Shown in pieces: positions 27,950-37,253 of a stretch of DNA of 64,000 nucleotides; the first letter of the stretch is position 1, and each line of letters starts with the position of its first letter. A program made the position numbers and the translations under genes. The DNA comes from Truepera sp965215315 (lineage in GTDB: Bacteria > Deinococcota > Deinococci > Deinococcales > Trueperaceae), in the NCBI GenBank assembly GCA_965215315.1, contig CBDCDB010000008.1, positions 3,162,001 through 3,226,000 on the forward strand. The letters run 5' to 3'. The notes beneath the pieces were generated by a model that made no database searches, had not been told where the DNA came from, and saw nothing but the letters and a program-made list of their open reading frames with translations.

Positions 27950-30160
27950 ATGGAGACGCTGACGTCGCCCTTACCCGAAACGCTAGACCGCAAAACCGAC
28001 TACCTGAGCGAACACGACCGGGTGCGTTTGGGCGAGGCTTACAGCTTTGCCGAGGCCGCGCACCACGGCGTCACACGCCGCTCCGGTGAGCCTTATATCA
28101 CCCACCCGGTCGCCGTAACCGAGTTGTTAGCCGACATGCAACTCGACGCCGACGCGCTGATCGCGGGGCTGTTGCACGATACCGTTGAAGACACCGAAGT
28201 CACACTCGCCGACGTTGAAACGCAGTTTGGTACTTCTGTGCGCCGCATCGTCGAAGGTGAAACGAAGATCAGCAAACTTAAAATCTCGCGCTTGGGCAAC
28301 GAATACGAAGACGAACAAGCGGAAAACCTGCGGCAGATGCTCCTGGCGATGGTCGGTGACGTACGGATTATCTTGGTCAAATTCGCCGACCGGCTTCACA
28401 ACATGCGCACCCTGCAGTTTATGCCGCCGGAAAAGCAAAAACGCATCGCCCGCGAGACTTTGGAGATTTTTGCGCCGCTCGCGCACCGCTTAGGCATCAA
28501 CCACATCAAAAGCGAGTTGGAAGAACTCGGCTTTATGTACGCCGAGCCCGAACGTCACCGCACGCTAGAGCGTCAAGTAAGGCTCCGCCGCGCTGAACGC
28601 GAAGCGTATGTAGCGCGCTCTATCGTCATGCTAGAAGAGCGGTTGGCGCAAGAGGGCTTGTCGTTCGATATTGCGGGGCGCAGCAAAGGGTTATACAGCG
28701 TTCACCAGAAAATCTTGCGCGACGCTAAAAATCTTGACCAAATCTTTGACTTGATGGCGATTCGGGTCGTCTTGTCCCCGACGACGCATTTAGGTTTAAG
28801 CCTCGAGGATGAAGAAAAAGCCGTCTGCTACCGCGCGTTGGGTATCATCCACTCGATCTGGACGCCGATACCGGGCCGTTTCAAAGACTATGTGGCGGTT
28901 CCTAAACCCAACGGGTATCAGTCTTTGCACACGACGGTCATCGGGTTGCAGGGCCAACCCATCGAAGTGCAGATTCGTACCGAGCGGATGCACGAAGTCG
29001 CTGAGTACGGCGTCGCCGCGCACTGGGCGTACAAACAGGGCCTCGGTGAGGCGTCTCCGGCGGTATTGCAAGGGCGGCTGACCTGGATGAAACAGCTCGT
29101 CGACGTAGACGAGGGTTCAGAGAGCGCGGGCGCGTTTGTCGATACGGTCAAGACCGACCTCTTGTCTGAACGTGTACTGGTCTTTACCCCCGCAGGCGAC
29201 ATTGTCAACTTGCCGCTCGGGAGTACGCCGATCGACTTTGCCTATCACGTGCATACGCAGGTCGGGCACCGCTGCTCGGGGGCGCGGGTCAACGGCGAAA
29301 TCGTGCCGCTCTCGTACACGGTGCAAACCGGCGACCGCGTAGAAATTTTGACAAACCGGGGTATCAACTACGGGCCGTCCCCGGACTGGCTTGGGATGGT
29401 CGTGACGCGCGGGGCCAAGCAGAAGATTCGGCACTACTTCAGGCAGCAGGAGCGCGAGGGCACCCTCGAGAGTGCCAAGCGCACCTTAGAACGCGCCCTA
29501 CGCCGCAAGCACCTTTCGGTGGCGCACTACACCGGCAAAAAACTCGAGGTCGCCGCCCGCAAACTCATCAACGCCGACTCGGTAGATGAGCTTTACCTGG
29601 CGCTGCACGCCAAACGTATTACGCCCAAACAGATTTTGCTCGAGCTGCTCCCCGAAGCGCCCAAACCGACGCTGCCCGCACTGCCCACCCCGAAACGCGG
29701 GACCGGCGGCATCTATCTAGACGGCCTCGACGCACCCGCCAAGCTCGCGCAGTGTTGCAGCCCGGTACGCGGCGACGAAGTGGTCGGTTACGTGACGCGG
29801 GGGCGCGGCGTGAGCGTTCACCGCTGCGGCTGCCCCAACGTCAAACACCTGATGCGTAAAGAGGCTGAACGCCTCCTGCACGTCACCTGGGACGCACCGA
29901 CCGGCGAGGTTTACCCGGTTGACTTCGAGGTCGTCGGCGTAGACCGCCCCGGTCTGCTGATGAACGTTCTAGACGTGATTGCCGGGATGAATAAGTCAGC
30001 CTCGAGAGTGACCGCCGACGTGCAGGGAGCCGCCAACGCCCGGATTCACTTTCGCATCGACGTCAAAGACCACGCCGAAGTCGATAAGGTCAAAGACGCG
30101 GTGCTGAGAATCGACGACGTGACGCGGATTTACCGCTCCAGACCGGGACTAAAAGCATAA
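27950..30160 (+). CDS. rel: RelA/SpoT (p)ppGpp synthetase/hydrolase
   Basis: Bifunctional stringent-response enzyme, 736 aa from the ATG at 27950 (GGAG 7 nt upstream). The HD hydrolase domain carries LLHDTVEDTEVT. The synthetase domain has GRSKGLYSVHQKI and YVAVPKPNGYQSLHTTV. A TGS domain (VFTPAGDIVNLPLGSTPIDFAY) and a C-terminal ACT domain follow. Before the ACT domain there is a Cys/His segment (CCSPVRGDEVVGYVTRGRG, HRCGCPN). All domains are intact, so both synthesis and hydrolysis of (p)ppGpp are expected. It appears to be transcribed alone. Confidence 0.96.
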   Translation: METLTSPLPETLDRKTDYLSEHDRVRLGEAYSFAEAAHHGVTRRSGEPYITHPVAVTELLADMQLDADALIAGLLHDTVEDTEVTLADVETQFGTSVRRIVEGETKISKLKISRLGNEYEDEQAENLRQMLLAMVGDVRIILVKFADRLHNMRTLQFMPPEKQKRIARETLEIFAPLAHRLGINHIKSELEELGFMYAEPERHRTLERQVRLRRAEREAYVARSIVMLEERLAQEGLSFDIAGRSKGLYSVHQKILRDAKNLDQIFDLMAIRVVLSPTTHLGLSLEDEEKAVCYRALGIIHSIWTPIPGRFKDYVAVPKPNGYQSLHTTVIGLQGQPIEVQIRTERMHEVAEYGVAAHWAYKQGLGEASPAVLQGRLTWMKQLVDVDEGSESAGAFVDTVKTDLLSERVLVFTPAGDIVNLPLGSTPIDFAYHVHTQVGHRCSGARVNGEIVPLSYTVQTGDRVEILTNRGINYGPSPDWLGMVVTRGAKQKIRHYFRQQEREGTLESAKRTLERALRRKHLSVAHYTGKKLEVAARKLINADSVDELYLALHAKRITPKQILLELLPEAPKPTLPALPTPKRGTGGIYLDGLDAPAKLAQCCSPVRGDEVVGYVTRGRGVSVHRCGCPNVKHLMRKEAERLLHVTWDAPTGEVYPVDFEVVGVDRPGLLMNVLDVIAGMNKSASRVTADVQGAANARIHFRIDVKDHAEVDKVKDAVLRIDDVTRIYRSRPGLKA

Positions 30161-30172
30161 ATCCGGGTAATA

Positions 30173-30649
30173 TTATTTTTGCGGCGTCACCCGGCCGGGT
30201 TCGACTTTACGGGACGGCGCTCTGAGATCACCTCGAAAGTTAAAGGCGAGGTAGAGACCCCTCGCCGTAAGGGTTAAGGGGACGAGCGCGGCGAGCCACA
30301 CCACGCGGAGCGCCCAAAGCGTTTCTAACTCGAGCGGCACCCATACCGAAAACAGCGCAGCAAACACCCCGATAAGCCCGAGCAAAACGAGCGCCGTAAA
30401 AACTGCGCCCCGCTCTGACCCGGCCCGGAGCGCCCCGCCGCAACCGAGCGCCGCGCCGAGAGGTACGGGAACGAGCCACAAAAAGGTGCTCAGCGGTGCG
30501 CCCGCCAGACCCGCAATTCCGAGCATCACGGCAGCCAAAAACCCGGCGGTAAGGACGCCGATAAAGGTACCCGTCAAACTTCCTAGCAGCGCTGTGAGGT
30601 ATCCATGACTACGGTTTGTAGTGGCTGGATGTACGAAGACTGAGTTCAT
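30173..30649 (-). CDS. small multi-pass membrane protein
   Basis: 158 aa from the ATG at 30649, chosen because GGAGGAGCC lies just upstream. Four hydrophobic stretches (LLGSLTGTFIGVLTAGFLAA, TFLWLVPVPLGAALG, AVFTALVLLGLIGVFAALFS, LWALRVVWLAALVPLTL) and a basic tail (RAPSRKVEPGR). Convergent with the RelA/SpoT gene, 12 bp between stops. Function unknown. Confidence 0.68.
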   Translation of the reverse strand: MNSVFVHPATTNRSHGYLTALLGSLTGTFIGVLTAGFLAAVMLGIAGLAGAPLSTFLWLVPVPLGAALGCGGALRAGSERGAVFTALVLLGLIGVFAALFSVWVPLELETLWALRVVWLAALVPLTLTARGLYLAFNFRGDLRAPSRKVEPGRVTPQK

Positions 30650-30694
30650 GGTGGCTCCTCCCCAACTGACCCTGCTGAAGCGTAGCAAGGCCAA

Positions 30695-30985
30695 GTCACG
30701 CCCCTGTCAGGGCTGACTTACCCGTCCGTAGCCGAATATGGCTCAGCCTTTACACTGCTGCCGGGTAAGCTGAGAAGAGTTTATGAGCTGGGACTTGCGG
30801 TCAACTTACGGTTCGGCCCGCTCTCCACTGCCGCGCCCCCGGTCAGCTCCGAGCCGGTGGCTAAAACTACGACAAACTGCGCCTTAGCTGTGCCGTAAAA
30901 CGCCCTCATCAAACAGCAAAGCTCAGAAAAACAGCCTCTGCTAAGACCTCTAAAAGTCCTGTAGAGTTTCACGGCGGCTGGGTTG
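30695..30985. other. gap without recognisable genes
   Basis: About 290 bp. Frames through it carry no family signature, and I see no hairpin terminator or repeat. Confidence 0.35.
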
Positions 30986-31705
30986 CTAGCGTCTTTCCGC
31001 TGGCTTGGTGAGTGCAAAGTGGGTGCTCGCGTGCGCCAGAACCAGCGCCAGCCCCACGCTGATACTGACGAGTTCGCCGCCGTCCTCGAGCGTCCCGAGA
31101 AAGAACTTCGTCGCCCGGCCCAGGTGGTCTTCACCTGCCACCAGATGCAAGGCGTCAACCACGCCGCCGAAAAAGAACAGCACGGCCAAAACGTAGGCGA
31201 GCCTGCGGGAAAACTTTTGGGTTGCCGGGTCGCGCCGGTAGCCGACCGCAAGAATGCTCAGCAGTACGAGCCCGACCAGCCCCCAAAGGACGCTCGCGGC
31301 GTAGACCCGCGTCTCGAGCCCGAGAAACGTTGCCGACGAAGTGGCGACCTCGAGCATCCGGGTAAAGTGTTCGTGCAGTGAAAAAGAATCGTCAACTAGA
31401 ATAAACAAAAACGCCAAGCTCCAGCCCAGATAGGTCAAGCTTCTGCGCCGCGCGTAAAGTACTCCTAACACCACGGCGCTGAGCCCTGACAAGAGGTACT
31501 GAAACTGTTCGGGATAGCTCCGGTCGAGCTCGAGCGACCAGCCCCGGTCGAGCAAAAATCCGTGATACGAGGTTTCGTTGAGGTAAGCGCGCAAAACATG
31601 TGCGCTAAAAAAAAGTGCGTCGATAAAAAGTACGACGCCGAGCGAGACGGTAAACACCCGCCGCCCTGTCCAGCCTTCCCCCGCCAGATAAAGATTGCGT
31701 GTCAT
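30986..31705 (-). CDS. multi-pass membrane protein, 239 aa
   Basis: Six or more hydrophobic segments (VSLGVVLFIDALFFSAHVLR, FQYLLSGLSAVVLGVLYA, LTYLGWSLAFLFILVDDSFS, VLWGLVGLVLLSILAVGY, LAYVLAVLFFFGGVVDALHL, VSISVGLALVLAH). The conserved-looking polar triplets DDSFSLHEH and DALHLVAGEDH inside or beside helices suggest buried His/Asp residues, possibly metal or haem ligands (inference). No family named. It is the last gene before a complex hairpin region. Confidence 0.65.
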   Translation of the reverse strand: MTRNLYLAGEGWTGRRVFTVSLGVVLFIDALFFSAHVLRAYLNETSYHGFLLDRGWSLELDRSYPEQFQYLLSGLSAVVLGVLYARRRSLTYLGWSLAFLFILVDDSFSLHEHFTRMLEVATSSATFLGLETRVYAASVLWGLVGLVLLSILAVGYRRDPATQKFSRRLAYVLAVLFFFGGVVDALHLVAGEDHLGRATKFFLGTLEDGGELVSISVGLALVLAHASTHFALTKPAERR

Positions 31706-31805
31706 GCCCCACCTTATAAACTCTCAATTCCTCAGCACGTGGCTTTTATCTCTCGAGCGTCGGTAGCGTTAAATTCAACATATGTTCAGTGTAAGAAGCA
31801 AAATA

Positions 31806-31958
31806 CTGGACAGAAGCTCGGTTGAGTTGGGAAAAAGGACGAGAAAGTTAGGTAAGACAACAGCGTCAAGAATACCGGAAGCAAAAAGGAAAACACAGCC
31901 TAGCGCTAAGCTGTGTTTTCCTTCGGTATTCTCTTTTCTGTCCAGTCTCAACCAACCG
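31806..31958. repeat. nested inverted-repeat region
   Basis: Several pairs of arms lie inside one another: CTGGACAGAA (31806) with TTCTGTCCAG (31936), CGGTTGAG (31819) with CTCAACC (31947), AATACCGGAAG (31871) with CTTCGGTATT (31921), and the central terminator stem. A partly similar stretch (GAGCTGTGTTCTCCC...TGTCTCAAC) lies near 36110-36165. It may be a miniature element or a structured 3' end. Confidence 0.5.
31886..31923. terminator. strong hairpin terminator downstream of msrAB
   Basis: AAGGAAAACACAGC pairs perfectly with GCTGTGTTTTCCTT around a 10-nt loop (CTAGCGCTAA). On the minus strand the stem lies ~65 nt past the msrAB stop. Confidence 0.7.
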
Positions 31959-31988
31959 ATTCCGGGTATCTCAAAGTTGTAACCTAAG

Positions 31989-33188
31989 CTAGTTTGAGGC
32001 GGACGCCACCTTAAACAGCCCCTCGAACTCGCCGTAACCTGCACTTTTGAGCTCCGCTGCGGGTACGAAACGCAGCGCCGCCGAATCGAGGCAGTAGCGC
32101 AGGCCGGTGGGCGCGGGGCCGTCGGTAAAGAGGTGACCGAGGTGCGAATCGCCGTATTCGCTCCGCACCTCGGTGCGGGTCATAAAGAGCGAGCGGTCGG
32201 TGCGTTCGGTGACGTTGGCCGCGACGAGCGGACGGGTAAACGAGGGCCAGCCCGTCCCCGAGTCGTACTTGTCGAGCGAGGAGAAGAGCGGTTCACCGCT
32301 TACGATATCGACGTAGATGCCCGCGCCGTGATGGTTCCAGTAGGCGTTGGCGAAGGGCGGTTCGGTGCCGTCTTCCTGAGTCACATGGTACTGCATAGGT
32401 GTAAGTTGCTGCCGTAAAACCTCATCGCTGGGTTTTTCATAGTTTACGGGCGTAGCGCTTGACGCGGTAGCGACTGGTTTGACAGCGCTTGGGGCAACCT
32501 TTTCCTGAGAGCTGGCCCCTGCGCCGTAGCGGGTGGTGTCGCCGTCCCAGACCTCGGCAAAAAACGCGTCCCGGCCTGAGGCGGCGCGGTAGGCTCCGTA
32601 CCTGAGCGGGTTGGTTTTGGCGTAGTTCTGGTGATAGCTCTCTGCCGGGTAAAAGGGTCCTGCTGGCGCGAGGGTCGTAGCAATAGGGTCGCTGAACTTG
32701 TGGGAAGCCTCGAGCGCACCTTTTGCAGCCTCGGCCTGAGCCTGCTGCGCGTCACCTTGATAAAAGATAGCCGACGTGTACGACTCACCCCGGTCGTAAA
32801 AGGAGCCCCCGGCGTCTGAAGGGTCGTGCAGCCGCCAGAAGATATCGAGCAAGTCTTGGTACGTGATGACTTTGGGGTCGTAGCGGACTTTGACCGTTTC
32901 GCGGTGCCCGGTCGTTTCGCTAGCGACCTCGCTGTAGGTCGGATTTGGGAGCGTTCCGCCCATATAACCGGAAACGGCGTCCAGCACGCCCTTGTGCTTT
33001 TCAAACCCCGATTCGGTTGACCAAAAACAACCGGCGGCGAAGTAGGCGGTGGCGTAGGCGCTGGTTTGAGTGGCGGTTTGGGCAGGCTTAACCGCGCCGG
33101 TTTGCGAGAAGGCTTGAGGTACGAGCAAAAAGCCCACAGCCCCGAGTAGAAACAACGCTGCTAGTTTAAGAGATTTCAGTTTCATCAT
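31989..33188 (-). CDS. msrAB: exported bifunctional methionine sulfoxide reductase MsrA/MsrB
   Basis: Repairs oxidised methionine in proteins outside the cytoplasm. A signal peptide (LKLAALFLLGAVGFLLVPQAFS) is followed by an MsrA domain with YFAAGCFWSTE (catalytic Cys) for the S-sulfoxide. The MsrB domain, with KYDSGTGWPSFTRPL, RTEVRSEYGDSHLGHLF and catalytic Cys in LRYCLDSAALRF, handles the R-sulfoxide. The usual zinc CxxC pairs of MsrB are not seen. Start is one of several ATGs near 33180-33190 after AAAAGG. Upstream genes encode a thioredoxin-like protein and a molybdo-oxidoreductase, suggesting a repair operon. Confidence 0.93.
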   Translation of the reverse strand: MMKLKSLKLAALFLLGAVGFLLVPQAFSQTGAVKPAQTATQTSAYATAYFAAGCFWSTESGFEKHKGVLDAVSGYMGGTLPNPTYSEVASETTGHRETVKVRYDPKVITYQDLLDIFWRLHDPSDAGGSFYDRGESYTSAIFYQGDAQQAQAEAAKGALEASHKFSDPIATTLAPAGPFYPAESYHQNYAKTNPLRYGAYRAASGRDAFFAEVWDGDTTRYGAGASSQEKVAPSAVKPVATASSATPVNYEKPSDEVLRQQLTPMQYHVTQEDGTEPPFANAYWNHHGAGIYVDIVSGEPLFSSLDKYDSGTGWPSFTRPLVAANVTERTDRSLFMTRTEVRSEYGDSHLGHLFTDGPAPTGLRYCLDSAALRFVPAAELKSAGYGEFEGLFKVASASN

Positions 33189-33233
33189 CATCCTTTTCTT
33201 CGAGTTTTTTCTCGAGTGTGTTCCCAAACCAGC

Positions 33234-33707
33234 CTAAAAGCTGGGTGCATGAAACTTCAAGGTTACTTTAGCCCCTGACGTTTCGTTGAAGCTCGTCTGG
33301 GCGGTGTCAAGCAGGGTGTCAGGTACCTCGAGACTCACCATCTGCTCTGCCTCACGGATAAAGCAAAAGCCGTCAGCTTTTTTGCAGAGGCCGAGTTTAA
33401 CGCTTACCGCCGCTTTATACTGACCCGGCGGGGTACCGGCTGGAACGTTTAGCGTCCACTGCACCGGGTTGACGCGCGAGAAGTAGACCTCAGGTTGCTC
33501 AGCCCACGCTTCGCCGCTTACCGCAGCAGGAAGGGGCGAGGCTTCCCACGGACTCGTAAGCGAAACTTCAGGCGGATTGAGGCGGTTGACGAGCAGCCCT
33601 GCGTCGGGGGCTAGCTCGAGCGTCACGCTCAAGGTGCTAGCTTGGCTGGCTACAGGTTGGGGTGCCGCAAAGCCCCAGAGCCCTGCCAGCAGCGCCAGCA
33701 AAATCAT
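33234..33707 (-). CDS. exported DsbD N-domain-like protein
   Basis: 157 aa with a signal peptide (LLALLAGLWGFAAPQPVASQ). The mature part is a beta-rich domain (LSVTLELAPDAGLLVNRLNP, VNPVQWTLNVPAGTPPGQYK, VKLGLCKKADGFCFIRE) that resembles the immunoglobulin-like N-terminal domain of DsbD. The two cysteines, six residues apart, could be redox-active. It overlaps the TlpA-like gene by 4 nt and precedes msrAB by a few bases, so a role in passing electrons to MsrAB is a fair inference. Confidence 0.7.
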   Translation of the reverse strand: MILLALLAGLWGFAAPQPVASQASTLSVTLELAPDAGLLVNRLNPPEVSLTSPWEASPLPAAVSGEAWAEQPEVYFSRVNPVQWTLNVPAGTPPGQYKAAVSVKLGLCKKADGFCFIREAEQMVSLEVPDTLLDTAQTSFNETSGAKVTLKFHAPSF

Positions 33708-34252
33708 TGGTTTACAAGTTCGGCAATCGCATTTTCCAGCGGTTTGATACCTGCGGGGAAGGTGCTCGAGATTTCCCCCCGTTGCACCCGCCGGACAACA
33801 CCCTCCCTGTCTACCAGGTAAAAGGTCGGCCAGACGCTATTTTTGTACGCTCGCCAGGTCGCCGCCTGGTTGTCTTGCACGACCGGCCAGCTGACTCCTT
33901 CGCGTTCCAGCGCCTCTTGCACGCTGACCAAAGGCTTGTCCGACTCAAACTCCGGGGTGTGAACCCCGACAATTTCAAAGCCTTGATCCTTAAACTGCTG
34001 GTACCACCCCTGCAAGGTCGGCAGGCTGCGGTAGCAGTTGTAACAGCTGTAGACCCAGACGTTGACCAGAACAACTTTGCCGCGCAAATCGCCGACGTGG
34101 AGCGGTTCTGAGTTGAGCCACTGCCCACCGGGGATAAAGTCAGGTGCCGGGCTGCCGACGCGCTGGGCAAAGGCCGCCGTGCTGAGTAGACCTAAAAGTA
34201 AGCCGACGAGTAAAAATCTCGTAAAGCCACGTTTGACTTTCACAACTATCAC
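33704..34252 (-). CDS. TlpA-like thioredoxin-fold protein
   Basis: 182 aa with an N-terminal signal or anchor segment (FLLVGLLLGLLSTAAFAQ) and a thioredoxin fold. The active site reads VYSCYNCYRSLPTL, that is CYNC in place of CxxC forms such as CPPC. The cis-Pro region is VWPTFYLVDREG. Acts outside the cytoplasm as a disulfide reductase or carrier (family knowledge). Coupled by 4-nt overlap to the DsbD-like gene. Confidence 0.87.
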   Translation of the reverse strand: MIVVKVKRGFTRFLLVGLLLGLLSTAAFAQRVGSPAPDFIPGGQWLNSEPLHVGDLRGKVVLVNVWVYSCYNCYRSLPTLQGWYQQFKDQGFEIVGVHTPEFESDKPLVSVQEALEREGVSWPVVQDNQAATWRAYKNSVWPTFYLVDREGVVRRVQRGEISSTFPAGIKPLENAIAELVNQ

Positions 34253-34298
34253 CTTTTCCTACTTTTGCCCCAGTTACCCGGACTTGCTTCTAGATGAG

Positions 34299-35894
34299 CT
34301 AGAGCATCACTTGATCGCGGTTAAGCCCCGTTGCCCCGCTCGGGTGCGGCGGACGCTGTTCGGTAAGCTGCGCGTCGCCGTCGCCGTCGGTGCAGCGCAC
34401 CGTAAAGGTATGCTCACCCGCCGCAAAAGGCCAGTCGAAACGCCACAACACCCAGGTCAGGTCGGACATCGGTTCACGGAGCTGTGCGGGTTGCCAGTCG
34501 CCGTCGTCAACCTTGACCTCGACGCTGCGAACGCCGCGCGAACCTGCGTAGGCGACGCCGCCGACCGGAATGACTTCGTTACTCGCTTCGGCGTCGGCGA
34601 TCATCATATTCGTCGCTACCGTGTCGATGACCGACGTGGTCCGTACTTTCGCCTCACGGTCCCATGAGCGCACGACCCAGTACCCTGGTTGCCACTTGTC
34701 TACGACCTCAACCGTTTCAATCCACTTGGGCTGCTTCATCCCGTAGTGGTCAGGGACAAAAATGCGGAGCGGAAAACCGTGCTTGATACGGAGCGGTAGC
34801 CCGTCCCAGTCGTAGTTGAGGGTGATGCGTTCGTCGTTACGAACGTCTTCTAGTGAGATATATTCAAAAAAGCCGTCGGCAGAGCTTATCCGCAGGTGTG
34901 ACGCATTTTCTTGTAAACCCCAGTCGGGGAGCAGATTTCGCAGTGGTACGCCCGTCCAGCGCGTGGTACTGATCAGTTCACCGCCGACCGGGTTGGAAAT
35001 GCACGACATGGTGATGAGCTGATCCGTAGCCTCGAGCGCACGCAGCTCTGCGAGCGTATACTCTTTGGGCGTGTCCACCAGACCCTCGACGCGCAAGCGC
35101 CAGTCGGCTTCTTTAATCACGGGCGGCGAAAGGGTGATGTCGATACGGTAATACTGCTCTAGGGGCGTGTATTCGGGGCGCGTTCCCTGCACTGCGGCGA
35201 CCGCTGCGCCCGCGTTAGGAAGCGCGTTGTTCGCCGACCAGCGCTGACCCTCGGGGGGCGCTTCTTCGGCGTTCCTGCGGCCTAAAACTGCCCCGACGCC
35301 CGCGCCCGCTACGGTAATCAGCGCGGCGGCGCTGCCGACCCGGACGATAAACTGCCGCCGGTTGACCGGCTCGGCAGTGACGGCTGCGGGTGTAACAGTT
35401 CGGACGACGTGGCGCTGGAGCCAGGCCAACCCTAAGCCCCAGACAGCCAGAGCGAGCAGTACCCAAAGTCCGTCGGTAAGGGTGGCTCCCTGACGCGTCG
35501 CGCTGATGGCACCGAAAATCACGCCCAGGCTGAGGCCGTAACCTAAACCGGCTGGGAGACTCGAGCGCCGCCCCCGAAAAAAGGCAAAGTACGCCGCCCC
35601 ACCGATGAGGGTCAGGCCGAGCGTCAAAGCGACCGCCATCGCCTGCTCTGCAAGTTTGGCGTTCTCTCTCACCGACAAGCCGAGCGCGGTAATCACCCCG
35701 ACCATGCTGTCGATACCGGTTGTAATCACGCTGCCGGGCAAGATACGCGAGATCAGATCGAACACGTCGTAGGGGATAAAGGATACGCCGACGGTGACGT
35801 AAGCCAAAAACAGCAGCGCTAAGAGCGGCGCACTCAGCAACAGGGCAAAGGCCGCGCCGCCGACGAGAGAAAGCCAGATATTGGGTTTTTCCAC
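34299..35894 (-). CDS. membrane-anchored molybdopterin oxidoreductase (sulfite oxidase/MsrP fold)
   Basis: 531 aa. About four transmembrane helices fill the first ~175 residues, then a twin-Arg-like NRRQFIVRVGSAAALITVAG near the domain border. The soluble part is of the sulfite-oxidase fold, with the Mo-ligand Cys in TMSCISNPVGG and WTGVPLRNLL just after. The C-terminal dimer domain includes GVAYAGSRGVRSVEVKVDDG. MsrP/YedY relatives reduce protein methionine sulfoxide, and the downstream MsrAB makes that role attractive, though sulfite or other substrates remain possible. First gene of a four-gene minus-strand operon. Confidence 0.85.
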   Translation of the reverse strand: MEKPNIWLSLVGGAAFALLLSAPLLALLFLAYVTVGVSFIPYDVFDLISRILPGSVITTGIDSMVGVITALGLSVRENAKLAEQAMAVALTLGLTLIGGAAYFAFFRGRRSSLPAGLGYGLSLGVIFGAISATRQGATLTDGLWVLLALAVWGLGLAWLQRHVVRTVTPAAVTAEPVNRRQFIVRVGSAAALITVAGAGVGAVLGRRNAEEAPPEGQRWSANNALPNAGAAVAAVQGTRPEYTPLEQYYRIDITLSPPVIKEADWRLRVEGLVDTPKEYTLAELRALEATDQLITMSCISNPVGGELISTTRWTGVPLRNLLPDWGLQENASHLRISSADGFFEYISLEDVRNDERITLNYDWDGLPLRIKHGFPLRIFVPDHYGMKQPKWIETVEVVDKWQPGYWVVRSWDREAKVRTTSVIDTVATNMMIADAEASNEVIPVGGVAYAGSRGVRSVEVKVDDGDWQPAQLREPMSDLTWVLWRFDWPFAAGEHTFTVRCTDGDGDAQLTEQRPPHPSGATGLNRDQVML

Positions 35895-36245
35895 TTGGTT
35901 CTCCTCAACAGCTTGAAGGTCACTATAGGGCTGGACAATCAGGTTAGCGAGCTGATTCGGTTTGTAACAAAAAAGCTCTATAACGTAAATGTAGCGTGCA
36001 GAAGCAGAATTTTACGTTAAATGTAAGACAAAGAGAAATCTCATCTGTCCAGAACTTGCGAGGCACCCATACTGGTTAGATAAGGTAAAAAAGGGAGGAA
36101 CTGGGAGCGGCACTGAGCTGTGTTCTCCCTGCTCTCCAACTGATTCCCAGTTTATTGTCTCAACATGGGAGGGTCTAACCCCCCAACTTCAGTTGGCTGC
36201 TTTAGCAAAAGTAAGCAGCGGCATCCTCAGCTCGAGGTTGCCGGT
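35895..36245. other. upstream region of the methionine-repair operon
   Basis: About 350 bp. Two direct copies of a 12-13-bp phrase (ACGTAAATGTA and ACGTTAAATGTA, ~26 bp apart, near 35986 and 36012) lie ~100 bp before the first gene and could be an operator (inference). Further out, GGGAG...CTCCC around 36094-36132 makes a hairpin similar to part of 31806-31958. No gene. Confidence 0.35.
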
Positions 36246-36529
36246 CTAGGCGGCGTAGCAGAGCGTTACCACAAAGCGGTCGAGGAGAGGCTTAGGGATT
36301 TCGATAATCTCATAGCTTGTAGAGGCTCTAACGAAAACTCCTGAGCAGCGCCACAGACGCTCTCGCAGTGTCGCCAACGCGTCCGAGAGCGGGGGTGGGT
36401 TGCAGAACCAAGCGGTGCAGTGCGGTACAAAACGCTCTTTTTGGTAAAGCTCGTGAGCTGCGAGCGTGACCAAGGCGAAGCGTCCGAAGCGAGCGGGAGT
36501 GGTGCGGGCGACGGCGCGGCTAGACCCGT

Positions 36530-36580
36530 GTCTTGGACAAAACGGCATGTTCGGCTTGCGCCTCCACCGGGCCTGTCCGC
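36530..36580. repeat. 51-bp interspersed sequence, copy A
   Basis: Begins GTCTTGGACAAAACGG and ends GGGCCTGTCCGC. Matches 49809-49859 (opposite orientation) at 50 of 51 positions. Here it splits the transposase motif GVETQRQ / SSRAVARTTP and breaks the frame. Short GGACA...TGTCC arms lie near its ends. Confidence 0.75.
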
Positions 36581-37156
36581 TGCCTTTGTGTCTCTACGCC
36601 TAGCTGCAGGCGCACCGCTTGAGCGGTTACGGCTAGCTGCCAGCGGACAATGAAGCATTCGGTGATCTGGCGTGGCTCGGCGGTTGGGTCGGTGCGTAAC
36701 AGGGCTTGAGTATCACGTTCGCCTTTGGGGTCGCTGAGAAGAATCCAGCGGAACGGGAGGTTTGCCGGTGTGATACCAAACCGCCGTCGCTCGAGCGGTT
36801 TCCCCGCGCCGCCTGTTCCCCCCCTACCAGCTGACGGTAACGCTTTGCCAGACAGTTTCGGGATCATCTAACAGGTTGGCTGGGGTCGGCAGTCGCTTTC
36901 CTCTGAGGCGCGGCCTTCCGTTGTGACCTAGACGGCTGTGGGGCGCAGGGGTGTCTAACGCCGCGTCTAAGCGCAAACGCGTGCCTAGGGCAAGCGCGTA
37001 CAGAGTGACGTCCACCAATCGCTGACAAGCAGCCAAGAGGTCGAGGGCGCTGTAGCCGCTATCAGCTACCACAACGATGTCGCGCTCTGGTAGCCAGCGG
37101 CGTAACATCAAGACACTTTGCCGCGCCCAGTCAGCAAGCTTCTTGTGGCGAAAATA

Positions 37157-37253
37157 GCAGGTATCATCTGGGAACGGACGCTCTCACCTTCAACTAAACT
37201 GTCTAGCACGCACATTCTGAGGTAATTACGGTAGCTTCTAACTGCTTAAGTGC
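37157..37253. repeat. miniature element (MITE), copy 4
   Basis: 97 bp flanked by TA at 37155-37156 and 37254-37255. Starts GCAGGTATCATCTGGG, core GTCTAGCACGCAC, ends CTGCTTAAGTGC. It interrupts the IS701-like transposase remnant and is close to the reverse complement of 6823-6919. Confidence 0.85.
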
